Source: Pseudomonadota bacterium (GTDB taxonomy: Bacteria; Desulfobacterota; Desulfobacteria; Desulfobacterales; Desulfobacteraceae). Taken from it: 64,000 nucleotides of DNA. The notes beneath the pieces are model-generated. The model did not search any database and was not told the DNA's origin. It worked only from the letters and a program-made list of their open reading frames with translations. The DNA is taken from the NCBI GenBank assembly GCA_018821535.1, contig JAHJLV010000034.1:42881-106880 (forward strand), written 5' to 3'. Made by a program: the position numbers and the translations under genes. Position 1 is the stretch's first letter. Each line of letters starts with the position of its first letter. Below, piece by piece: positions 28,672 to 36,723 of this stretch.

Positions 28672-29481
28672 TTATTTTGCTTCTTTAATTGCCTTTGCTG
28701 CAATTTTATCAATAAGCGAAGGGGCAATCAGTTTCAGCCAGCGGCCCAGTTTTCCTCTCAAGGATGTGATTAAAATCCGGTCACGGTTTTCAACCGCCCT
28801 GATGATCAACTGCGCACATTCTTCTGCGGTCATGATCTTTGACTCCTGGAGCGGACTTTTACCCAGTGCCTTGCCTGAACCGTCCAAGGCTCTTTTGTGT
28901 ATCTGGGACAACACAAAATCCGGGGCAATCATGATGACACTGACTCCGGTCTCCTTTAATTCCACCCGCAGCGAATCAAAAAAACCGAACATGGCATGTT
29001 TGCTTGCCGCATAGGCTGTCCGGCAGGGAACACCTGTCAAGCCCGCCACGCTGGCTATCCCGACTATCCGGCCCTTTGTTTTCTTAAGATATGGCAATGC
29101 ATAATACGTGCAATACACCCCTGCCAGATAATTCAGATCCATGATCTGCTCAAACATTGAAAGATCCCTGATGTCCTCAAACGGGGTCCACATGGTTCTG
29201 CCTGCATTATTCACCAGAATATCAATCCGGCCATATGCGTCAAGGGTTTGGTTTATTAACCCTTGACATGCATCTTTATCTGTCAGATCTGCCGGAACCG
29301 TCAGAACATGACTGCCGAATAAGGATTCAATCTCGGCTTTGAGTTCATTCAGGCGGGCCTCATTTCTGGCGCAGATCACGATCTTTGCCCCACGCTGTGC
29401 AAATTTGAAAGACAATGATCTGCCGATACCTTCTGACGCACCGGTGATAATAACCACTTTATTTTCCAATGTTTCCATCAT
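28672..29481 (-). CDS. Short-chain dehydrogenase/reductase
   Basis: The start at 29481 (or 29478) follows AAGGAGACGC; an upstream frame start at 29550 would add an odd Arg-rich leader. TGASEGIGRSL is the cofactor-binding TGxxxGIG, NNAGRTMW the NNAG motif, and Tyr-Lys are in YAASKHAMFGFFDSLR. The C-terminal ~40 residues are rich in small hydrophobics (LGRWLKLIAPSLIDKIAAKAIKEAK) and may touch the membrane. Substrate unknown; it resembles SDRs near lipid-metabolism genes. Confidence 0.87.
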   Translation of the reverse strand: MMETLENKVVIITGASEGIGRSLSFKFAQRGAKIVICARNEARLNELKAEIESLFGSHVLTVPADLTDKDACQGLINQTLDAYGRIDILVNNAGRTMWTPFEDIRDLSMFEQIMDLNYLAGVYCTYYALPYLKKTKGRIVGIASVAGLTGVPCRTAYAASKHAMFGFFDSLRVELKETGVSVIMIAPDFVLSQIHKRALDGSGKALGKSPLQESKIMTAEECAQLIIRAVENRDRILITSLRGKLGRWLKLIAPSLIDKIAAKAIKEAK

Positions 29482-29666
29482 GCGTCTCCTTGATCTTATA
29501 AAAAAAGTGTATGATGGGTTATTGCATCCGGACATAAAGATTTCAAGCAATTTTACACTGTTCTGTCTGCGGGGTTTTTCTTTCCTTATTGCCTTTGTCC
29601 TTTTTTTAATGAATAATACAAGGGTTCATTCAATAAAATATCGCAATTATAAAGGCTGCTGGCTTT

Positions 29667-32600
29667 ATGGCGAATCGGTTGAAAACGATATTACACGTCT
29701 GGTTAAAACAGGTGATGCTCTTCCTGGTTTTCCAGGTGATTCTCATTATGGCAGGCGATCATGCAGCCCTTGCCCTGGACCCGCCTGACAAACAACCTCC
29801 TCACACGGTTACCATTGCCTATAATGTTGACAACCCGCCGTTAAAATTTAAAAACAGCCAGCAGCAGGCAGATGGAATCCTCATTGATATCTGGAAATTG
29901 TGGAGCAAAAAGACAGGCATTCGCGTGATCTTCAAAGATGCCCGTTTCGCCGACACAATAGAAATGGTGAAAACAGGCAGGGCTGACATTCATGCAGGTC
30001 TTTTTTATACAGAAGACCGGGACTTGTTTCTGGATTACACCCTGCCGCTGATGGATATTGATTATTTTATCTATCATCACGAGTCCCTGAAAGGAATCAA
30101 TACACTCAAGGATCTTCTTCCTTTCCGGACCGGTGTTCCCGCAGGCTACACCCGGATGTTCATGGAAGAAAACCTGCCAGGTGCTGCCGTGTCTGTATAC
30201 GACGATTATCCCCTGGTTTTTGATGCTGCCGTCAACCGGAAAATCCAGATATTCATATCTCCGGTCATGAACCACGACTATTATTTTCAGACCCAAAAAA
30301 TTACAAGCCCCTTTCGCTATGATCCTGCAAGGCCTGTGTATAAGCGCGTCTATCTGGGCGCTGTGCAGAAAGGAAATACCGGTTTACAGCATACCGTGAA
30401 TCAGGGAATCAAACAGATCCACCCGGATGAAATTACAGCCATCCAAAAAAATTGGCTCAAGAACAATGAAAATATAAAAAAAACATATATCGTTGCCTGT
30501 GACAGCAACTACTCACCGCTGACCATGCTGAACGAAAAAGGTCAGCCCGCAGGTCTGTTTGTGGATATATGGCGGTTGTGGGCCCAAAAACAGGGGGTCC
30601 ACATCAAATTTATATTTGATAACCGGGACGGCAGTATCCGGGCTGTGGAAAAAGGTCTTGCCGATTTTCATGCAGGCTTTGAAAACAGCTATGATGACCT
30701 TGCAGGATCAGATCCTTTTTATGAATTATCCGCAACCGTGTTTGTTCCTTTAAAAAAAGACTTTACCAGCATATTTGAATTGAACAACAAGGGTGTTGCA
30801 TCCATTGACGCCTTTTATGCTGAACAGCTCAAAAAAAAACACCCGGCCTTGAAGATGGTTATTGCCACTGATTTTGATGATATTTTCGGAAAACTCACTG
30901 AACAAAAAATTGAGGGATTTATTGAAGACACCCTGGTTGCACAAGATTTGTTTTTTCGCCAGGGCCGCCAGAATGAATTTGGTGCCATACCTGATTTTTC
31001 AGTCACATCTTCCATCAGTGCGGTGACCCGGAAAACAAATACAGCCCTGCTTGATTTTATCAACCAGGGACTTGCATCCATCCCGACCAGTGAATTTTTG
31101 AAACTGGAAAACAAATGGCTTAAAGACCCTGAACAGGGGCACTACCATACCCTTAATTCTCCGGTGAATTTAACGCCTGAAGAAAAAAACTGGCTCAAAA
31201 CCCACAGAAAATTCAAGGTTGGCGTTGATCCCCAGTTTCATCCCTTTGAATTTATCGACCCCCAGGGTCTTCATTCCGGTGCAGTTGCAGATTATTTAGC
31301 CCTGATTGAAAAAATGCTGGATATTGAATTTGATGTGGCACCTGACCTGTCCTGGCAGCAGGTCACATCCCTGGCAGAACAAAAAAAACTGGATGTGCTG
31401 TCTGCCGTGACGCAAACCCCTGAAAGATCAAAATTTTTAAACTTCACAGAACCCTATCTCAAATATCCCATTGTCATTGCCACCCGGAAAGAAACCCCGC
31501 CCATGGAAGGGCTTGAATCCCTGTCCGGTATTAAAACCGCCCTTGTCCGGAATTATGCGTCCACAGAACTTGTTCTTAAGAACCGGAAAGATATTGTTCC
31601 GATATTTGTGGATACGGTATACCAGGGTCTGGAGACGGTGATGCTGGGAAAGGCTGATGCCTATATCGGGGATGTGGCCACCATCTCTTTTCAGATACAG
31701 CAATACAGCCTGATCAACCTGAAAATAAATGCCCGGACCCCACTGGAAACCGAGGGACTGGCCATTGGCGTTCGCAACGATTACCCCAGACTGGCATCCA
31801 TACTGGACAAGGCTCTGGCTGCCATTACCCCGGAAGAACACATGGCCATCCGGAAAAGATGGGTCCGCATCGAAATGCCGGGAAGTGAAACCTCCGCATC
31901 CAGGTCTGACACAGATATTCACATTAACCTGACCCAAAGCGAAAAAAACTTTATCCGGAATCATCCGGTGATTCGCATTGCAGGCGACCCCCAGTTTTTC
32001 CCGTTTGAATTTTTTGACAAACAGGGCAGATATTCCGGCATTGCCAGTGATTACGTGAATCTTCTCAATAAAAGACTGGGAATAGAAATGACCATTGTTC
32101 CGAACCTGTCCTGGCCTGAGGCCATGGAAAAATCCCGGAAAAAAGAAATTGATGTTCTTCCCTGCATCGGGGTCACCCGGGAAAGGCTCAAGTTTCTAAA
32201 CTTTTCTGATTCCTATATCAGCAGATATGTGGTGATTATCACCCGGACAGATGCCCCTTTAATCCTTCGGACAGAAGATTTGGCAAACAAAAAAGTGGCC
32301 GTGCGTGAGGATACTTTCCATGAAGGATTTCTCAGGGACCGGACAGACATCACCCCGGTACTGTACAAAAAACTTCAGGAAGGACTGATGGATCTTTCCG
32401 CAGGAAAAACAGATGCCATGGTCGGGGATGTATCCTCCTCCATGTTCTGGATTAAAAAACTCCATCTGACCAACCTGAAAGTGGCGGCACCTGCAACCTA
32501 TGAACCCCAGACCCTGCATTTTGCCGTCAGAAAGGACTGGCCTGAACTTGCCAGTATTATCAATAAAGGACTTGCTTCCATTTCCACAGAACAGGAAAAT

Positions 32601-33545
32601 CAATTCTTAAACAACTGGATATCTGTAAAATACGATCCGGGCCTTGATCCGTCCGTACTCTGGCTGTATGCCCGCAGAATCATCTTTATTTCTGCCATCC
32701 TCTTTATCCTTGCGCTTCTATGGAGTTACAGCCTGAAAAGAGAGATCAATGAACGCAAAAAAGCCGAAGAAAAGATTAAAAAATATGCAAAAGAACTCAA
32801 GGCTGCCAATATTGAGCTCAAGAGTCTGGATAAGCTTAAATCCATGTTTATCGCCTCCATGTCGCATGAACTCAGAACACCCTTGAACTCCATCATCGGG
32901 TTTACCGGCGTGATTCTCCAGGGCATGACCGGCGAATTAAACGAAAAACAGAAAGATCAGCTTGGCAGGGTTTACAAATCCGCCAAACATCTGTTAAACC
33001 TGATCAGTGATGTCATTGATATTTCAAAAATAGAGGCCGGCAGAATTGACGTGTTTCCGGAATCCTTTAATTTAAAGGATGTTGTGGACGAGGCCGTTAT
33101 CAATATTCAACCGCTTCTGGATACCAAACAGATCACCCTGACCCTGGATGTGCCGGAAGATATCATTATGGAAACCGATCAGAAACGCCTGCTGCAGTGT
33201 CTGATCAATTATCTGAGCAATGCTGCAAAATACACGGAACAGGGCCGGGTTTTTCTGAGGGTGATCCCGTCATCTTCTGATATCACCATTGAAGTTGAGG
33301 ACACAGGCATTGGAATTGACAAAAAGGATATACCCAAACTGTTCAATGCATTTGAACGCATTGACTCGCATTTGAAAATAACAGCCGGGGGAACCGGTCT
33401 CGGGCTTTATCTGACCCGAAAACTGGTCACGGAAATTTTACAGGGCAAGGCCATGGTGAAAAGCACTCCGGGCAAAGGAAGTGTGTTCGGGTTCACCATT
33501 CCGCGGAAACTGGACACCCAGGCTGCACAGGACCCGGAGATATGA
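29667..33545 (+). CDS. EvgS/BvgS-like histidine kinase with four periplasmic SBP_bac_3 domains
   Basis: A signal/anchor (MLFLVFQVILIMAGDHAALA) is followed by four family-3 solute-binding (Venus flytrap) domains at roughly 45-270, 272-490, 508-745 and 760-985. Each opens with a PxFKF/PFEF-type strand and a DIW or DY segment. Domains 3 and 4 share DPQFHPFEFI / DPQFFPFEFF and NLSW-type loops. One transmembrane helix (~996-1018), a short coiled coil, HisKA (SMSHELRTPLNSIIGF) and HATPase (NYLSNAAKY, DTGIGIDKKD, GGTGLGLYL) follow. BvgS and EvgS have two such domains. It lacks its own receiver, and a lone receiver is encoded next to it with overlapping codons. Confidence 0.88.
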   Translation: MANRLKTILHVWLKQVMLFLVFQVILIMAGDHAALALDPPDKQPPHTVTIAYNVDNPPLKFKNSQQQADGILIDIWKLWSKKTGIRVIFKDARFADTIEMVKTGRADIHAGLFYTEDRDLFLDYTLPLMDIDYFIYHHESLKGINTLKDLLPFRTGVPAGYTRMFMEENLPGAAVSVYDDYPLVFDAAVNRKIQIFISPVMNHDYYFQTQKITSPFRYDPARPVYKRVYLGAVQKGNTGLQHTVNQGIKQIHPDEITAIQKNWLKNNENIKKTYIVACDSNYSPLTMLNEKGQPAGLFVDIWRLWAQKQGVHIKFIFDNRDGSIRAVEKGLADFHAGFENSYDDLAGSDPFYELSATVFVPLKKDFTSIFELNNKGVASIDAFYAEQLKKKHPALKMVIATDFDDIFGKLTEQKIEGFIEDTLVAQDLFFRQGRQNEFGAIPDFSVTSSISAVTRKTNTALLDFINQGLASIPTSEFLKLENKWLKDPEQGHYHTLNSPVNLTPEEKNWLKTHRKFKVGVDPQFHPFEFIDPQGLHSGAVADYLALIEKMLDIEFDVAPDLSWQQVTSLAEQKKLDVLSAVTQTPERSKFLNFTEPYLKYPIVIATRKETPPMEGLESLSGIKTALVRNYASTELVLKNRKDIVPIFVDTVYQGLETVMLGKADAYIGDVATISFQIQQYSLINLKINARTPLETEGLAIGVRNDYPRLASILDKALAAITPEEHMAIRKRWVRIEMPGSETSASRSDTDIHINLTQSEKNFIRNHPVIRIAGDPQFFPFEFFDKQGRYSGIASDYVNLLNKRLGIEMTIVPNLSWPEAMEKSRKKEIDVLPCIGVTRERLKFLNFSDSYISRYVVIITRTDAPLILRTEDLANKKVAVREDTFHEGFLRDRTDITPVLYKKLQEGLMDLSAGKTDAMVGDVSSSMFWIKKLHLTNLKVAAPATYEPQTLHFAVRKDWPELASIINKGLASISTEQENQFLNNWISVKYDPGLDPSVLWLYARRIIFISAILFILALLWSYSLKREINERKKAEEKIKKYAKELKAANIELKSLDKLKSMFIASMSHELRTPLNSIIGFTGVILQGMTGELNEKQKDQLGRVYKSAKHLLNLISDVIDISKIEAGRIDVFPESFNLKDVVDEAVINIQPLLDTKQITLTLDVPEDIIMETDQKRLLQCLINYLSNAAKYTEQGRVFLRVIPSSSDITIEVEDTGIGIDKKDIPKLFNAFERIDSHLKITAGGTGLGLYLTRKLVTEILQGKAMVKSTPGKGSVFGFTIPRKLDTQAAQDPEI

Positions 33546-33928
33546 CAGAAAATATGCCGGACAATTTAAGAATACTCATTATTGAAGACAATGAAAACAA
33601 TATGGAATTGATTTCATTTATCCTTGAAAACAACGGTTTTTCAATGATCAAGGCTGAAACCGGAAAAAAAGGATTTGAATTTGCCTGTACCCTGAAACCG
33701 GATGCCATTCTTCTGGATATCCAGCTTCCCGACATTCCGGGAACCGATGTGCTGTCACACCTGAAAGCATCCCATCTCACCCGTACAATTCCGGTGATTG
33801 CGGTAACCTCTTATGCAATGGCCGGAGACAAGCATAAATTATTATCTGCCGGATGTGACGGATATATTGAAAAACCCATCGATCCCATGCGGTTTGTAAA
33901 CCAGATAAAAAAAGTGCTGGGAGTATAA
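33542..33928 (+). CDS. Single-domain response regulator
   Basis: The 128-residue receiver has IIEDNENNMEL, Asp in AILLDIQLPDIPG, Thr in VIAVTSYAM and Lys in YIEKPIDP. The sequence is of the kind found in DivK-like or phosphorelay receivers. Its ATG overlaps the stop of the four-sensor kinase (ATGA), so it is the obvious first phosphate acceptor. It ends one base before the next gene. Confidence 0.9.
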   Translation: MTENMPDNLRILIIEDNENNMELISFILENNGFSMIKAETGKKGFEFACTLKPDAILLDIQLPDIPGTDVLSHLKASHLTRTIPVIAVTSYAMAGDKHKLLSAGCDGYIEKPIDPMRFVNQIKKVLGV

Positions 33929-33929
33929 A

Positions 33930-35528
33930 ATGAAAATATTGATTGCTGAAGATGATGAAAATTCAAGAGTCCTTCTTGAAAATGTTTTAACCGCTTCCGG
34001 GTATGAAGTGCTTGCTGCCGGCAATGGTCTGCAGGCACTGGCCATTCTTGAAAACCAGACACCGGATTTGATTATCTCGGATATCCTGATGCCGGAAATG
34101 GACGGTTATACACTGTGCCGTAATATCCGGACAGACAACCGGTTTTCATCCATCCCGCTGATTTTTTATACAGCCACCTACACGGATCCCAAAGCCCGGC
34201 AGTATGCCATGGATATCGGGGCCACTGCTTTTCTCATAAAACCCATGGAAATGGATCTTTTTTTAGAAGAAATCAAAAATACCCTGAAAAAAATCAACAA
34301 CGACGAACTGCCCAAATCACCGTCAATTAAAAAAGACCCCTGTGACCTTGAACAGGAGTATACAAATGTGCTTGCCCAGAAACTGGATAAAAAAATCAGG
34401 GATCTTGAACTTGAACGGGAAAAGCTCAAACTCAGCGAACAAAAATACAAACGGATTGTGGAATCCCTGCGCCAGGAATATTTCTTTTATTCTCTGGATA
34501 AAACCGGTGTGCTTAGCTATGTCAGCCCGTCTGTTGAATTCATTCTCGGATATACCCCTGCAGAATTTGCAGGGTCTTTTGACGCATTTCTATCTGATCA
34601 CAGCGTCAATACAAAAGCCATGGAATACAAACAATCCAGCCTGAAAGGGATTAAGCGTGCGCCCTTTGAAATGGAATTTTTACACAAAGACGGCTCCCCG
34701 AGAAAAATTGAAGTGTCAGAAGATCCTGTTTTTGATGCGCAGGGCCAGGTGGTCTCCATTGAGGGAATTGCACAGGATATTACCCAGAAAAAGAAAAATG
34801 AAAACCGGATCAGGCAGATTCATAAAATGGAGGCCCTTGGTACACTGGCCGGCGGAATCGCCCATGATTTCAATAATATCCTGTCTTCGATCCTGGGGTA
34901 TGCAAATATCATTAAAGACGATATTAACCCGAACCAGCGCTCCTGCGTCTATGTCAGCCGGATTTTTGAAGCCGGAGATAGGGCCAGAAGCCTGATCTCC
35001 CAGATTCTGACCTATTCCAGGCAGACTGAACAGGCAACTGAATGGGTCAGGATACAGGATATCCTGAAAGAAGCCATGAAGCTGTTGCGGCCGGCACTGC
35101 CGTCCTCCATTGAAATTGATCTGAATATTGCCCCGGACTGCCAGCCGATCAAGGCTGATCCAACCCAGATTCACCAGGTGGTCATGAATTTAATCACCAA
35201 TGCAAACCATGCCATCAAAAACAGGACAGGCAAAATCAGCATCCGGCTTTCGGAAAACCCGTATACAGACGAAGACAAAAGTCTTGCGTCATACCGGGAG
35301 CAGGGACATTATCTGTTGCTTGAAATACGGGACACCGGTTGCGGCATTGCCAGACACGACCTGGACAATATTTTTGATCCGTATTTCACAACAAAAAAAA
35401 AGGGAGAAGGCACAGGACTTGGACTTGCCATTGTCCACAGTATTGTTTCCGGTCTGGGCGGACATATTTCAGTGGAAACCGAACCCGGTGCCGGCACTGG
35501 ATTTCTTCTGTGTTTTCCCTGTGGATGA
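33930..35528 (+). CDS. Receiver-PAS-histidine kinase
   Basis: Residues 1-118 form a receiver (IAEDDENSRVLL, Asp in LIISDILMPEMDG, Lys in FLIKPMEMD). A short coiled coil follows, then PAS (~180-300, GVLSYVSPSVEFILGY), HisKA (ALGTLAGGIAHDFNNILSSILGY) and HATPase (DTGCGIARHDLDNIFDPYFTTKKKGEGTGLGLAIVHS). It has no membrane segment. With the previous two genes it makes a relay in which an N-terminal receiver may control the kinase. No DNA-binding output is encoded in the cluster. Confidence 0.88.
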   Translation: MKILIAEDDENSRVLLENVLTASGYEVLAAGNGLQALAILENQTPDLIISDILMPEMDGYTLCRNIRTDNRFSSIPLIFYTATYTDPKARQYAMDIGATAFLIKPMEMDLFLEEIKNTLKKINNDELPKSPSIKKDPCDLEQEYTNVLAQKLDKKIRDLELEREKLKLSEQKYKRIVESLRQEYFFYSLDKTGVLSYVSPSVEFILGYTPAEFAGSFDAFLSDHSVNTKAMEYKQSSLKGIKRAPFEMEFLHKDGSPRKIEVSEDPVFDAQGQVVSIEGIAQDITQKKKNENRIRQIHKMEALGTLAGGIAHDFNNILSSILGYANIIKDDINPNQRSCVYVSRIFEAGDRARSLISQILTYSRQTEQATEWVRIQDILKEAMKLLRPALPSSIEIDLNIAPDCQPIKADPTQIHQVVMNLITNANHAIKNRTGKISIRLSENPYTDEDKSLASYREQGHYLLLEIRDTGCGIARHDLDNIFDPYFTTKKKGEGTGLGLAIVHSIVSGLGGHISVETEPGAGTGFLLCFPCG

Positions 35529-35635
35529 CAGAAAATTTCTGCCAATATTTAAAAAAGCAAAATATAATTTGACTCTATATCCATTTTTTTAATAAATGAT
35601 ATATTTACTTTAAATACCATTCAGGAAAAAAATAT

Positions 35636-36499
35636 ATGGAAACCCTTCTTGCCGGGCTGAATATTCTGACCTGGCTTCTGCCCGGACTTGTTTTTTCATA
35701 TCTGCTGCTCTCATTGATTCTGACCTATGTTGTACAGCAGATTCCCCGAAATCCTGTGGATGATATTCCTGACTGGGGGCATGTTACAGACACCATCATT
35801 CCTGCCATTGACGGCAGATCCCTGGAGGTCTGGCGAATCGAACCGGATGCGGAATCCAGGGGCATTGTCGTGTTTGCCCACGGCTGGGGCAGAAACCGCG
35901 GACGGATGGTGGAGCGGGCCAGACAATTTGCCCGATGGGGGTTTACAACCGTGATCCACAGTGCCCGGGATCATGGAAATTCCAGCCCCAAAAGATTAAT
36001 GAATGCTCTGCGCTTTTCTGAAGACATTGAAGCGGTGATGAAATGGATTAATGAACCGGTTTTGCTTTACGGCCATTCTGCAGGCTCTGCCGGGGCCATC
36101 ATTGCTGCATTTAAAAACCCGTCCATGGTCAGGCTATTGTTTCTGGAGGCATCATACGCCTATACCCGTGAAGCCCTGCTCAGTCTTTACCGCTGGGTGA
36201 ATCCGGTTTTCGGAAACCTGTTCGGTCCCATGATTGTCCTGTGGATGAGAATTTTTTACGGCAAGATTATTCATGAATACAGCCCGGGATGTCTGGCCGA
36301 ACATATTCAGATGCCTGTGATGATCATTCACGGCCAGAACGACAGAAGATTTCCCCTGACATTTGCAGAAAAACTCAAAGAAAAATTCAAACCTGATCAG
36401 GTTTGCAGCTATTTTGCCAAAAATGCCGGTCATAGTGATTCAAGCCAGACGCCAGGTTATCCTGCTGCGGTCAAATCCTTTATTGATCAGTATTTATAG
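35636..36499 (+). CDS. Membrane-anchored alpha/beta hydrolase
   Basis: An N-terminal membrane helix (residues ~7-35) is followed by an alpha/beta hydrolase fold. VVFAHGWGRNRGRM is the oxyanion region, LLYGHSAGSAGA holds the nucleophile Ser, MIIHGQNDRRFP the Asp, and AKNAGHSDSSQ the His. It resembles BAAT/YtmA-type or peptidase S9-like hydrolases acting on small esters or peptides, but the substrate is unknown. There is a 107-nt AT-rich gap after the kinase gene. The tandem palindromes begin 9 nt after its stop. Confidence 0.8.
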   Translation: METLLAGLNILTWLLPGLVFSYLLLSLILTYVVQQIPRNPVDDIPDWGHVTDTIIPAIDGRSLEVWRIEPDAESRGIVVFAHGWGRNRGRMVERARQFARWGFTTVIHSARDHGNSSPKRLMNALRFSEDIEAVMKWINEPVLLYGHSAGSAGAIIAAFKNPSMVRLLFLEASYAYTREALLSLYRWVNPVFGNLFGPMIVLWMRIFYGKIIHEYSPGCLAEHIQMPVMIIHGQNDRRFPLTFAEKLKEKFKPDQVCSYFAKNAGHSDSSQTPGYPAAVKSFIDQYL

Positions 36500-36507
36500 A
36501 AACAGAT

Positions 36508-36546
36508 CGGTGCATATGCACCGAAACAGGTGGTGCATATGCACCG
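36508..36546. repeat. Two tandem copies of palindrome GGTGCATATGCACC
   Basis: Perfect 14-bp palindromes at 36509-36522 and 36532-36545 are spaced 23 bp centre to centre, each preceded by AAACAG and followed by G. The unit is thus also a direct repeat. There is no T-run, so a terminator is unlikely. The position ~100 bp before a candidate promoter of the following gene cluster suggests paired operator sites for a dimeric regulator. Confidence 0.6.
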
Positions 36547-36637
36547 GCGTTTAAAAATTTTATGAAGCCAGACACAAAACAATAGCTAACCGCCTGAAAA
36601 GAAACTATTTTTAAAAGCAATTTAAACGGTATAATCC

Positions 36638-36666
36638 TTGCAGATTACAAAAATTACCACTATATT
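36638..36666 (+). promoter_or_regulatory. Candidate promoter of the vWA/ABC/SUMF1 gene cluster
   Basis: TTGCAG (36638-36643) and TATATT (36661-36666) have a 17-nt spacer, giving a leader of about 50 nt before the start at 36724. Read by eye only. Confidence 0.4.
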
Positions 36667-36723
36667 TTCTTGTCAAAAACAACGCTGAATAAACAATTTC
36701 AGCAAAAATGGAGGTTGGGTCTC

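Noticed and set aside
36508..36546. Palindromes as a terminator of the hydrolase gene
   Set aside because: Stems of 7 bp without any T-run, duplicated exactly; an operator pair fits better.
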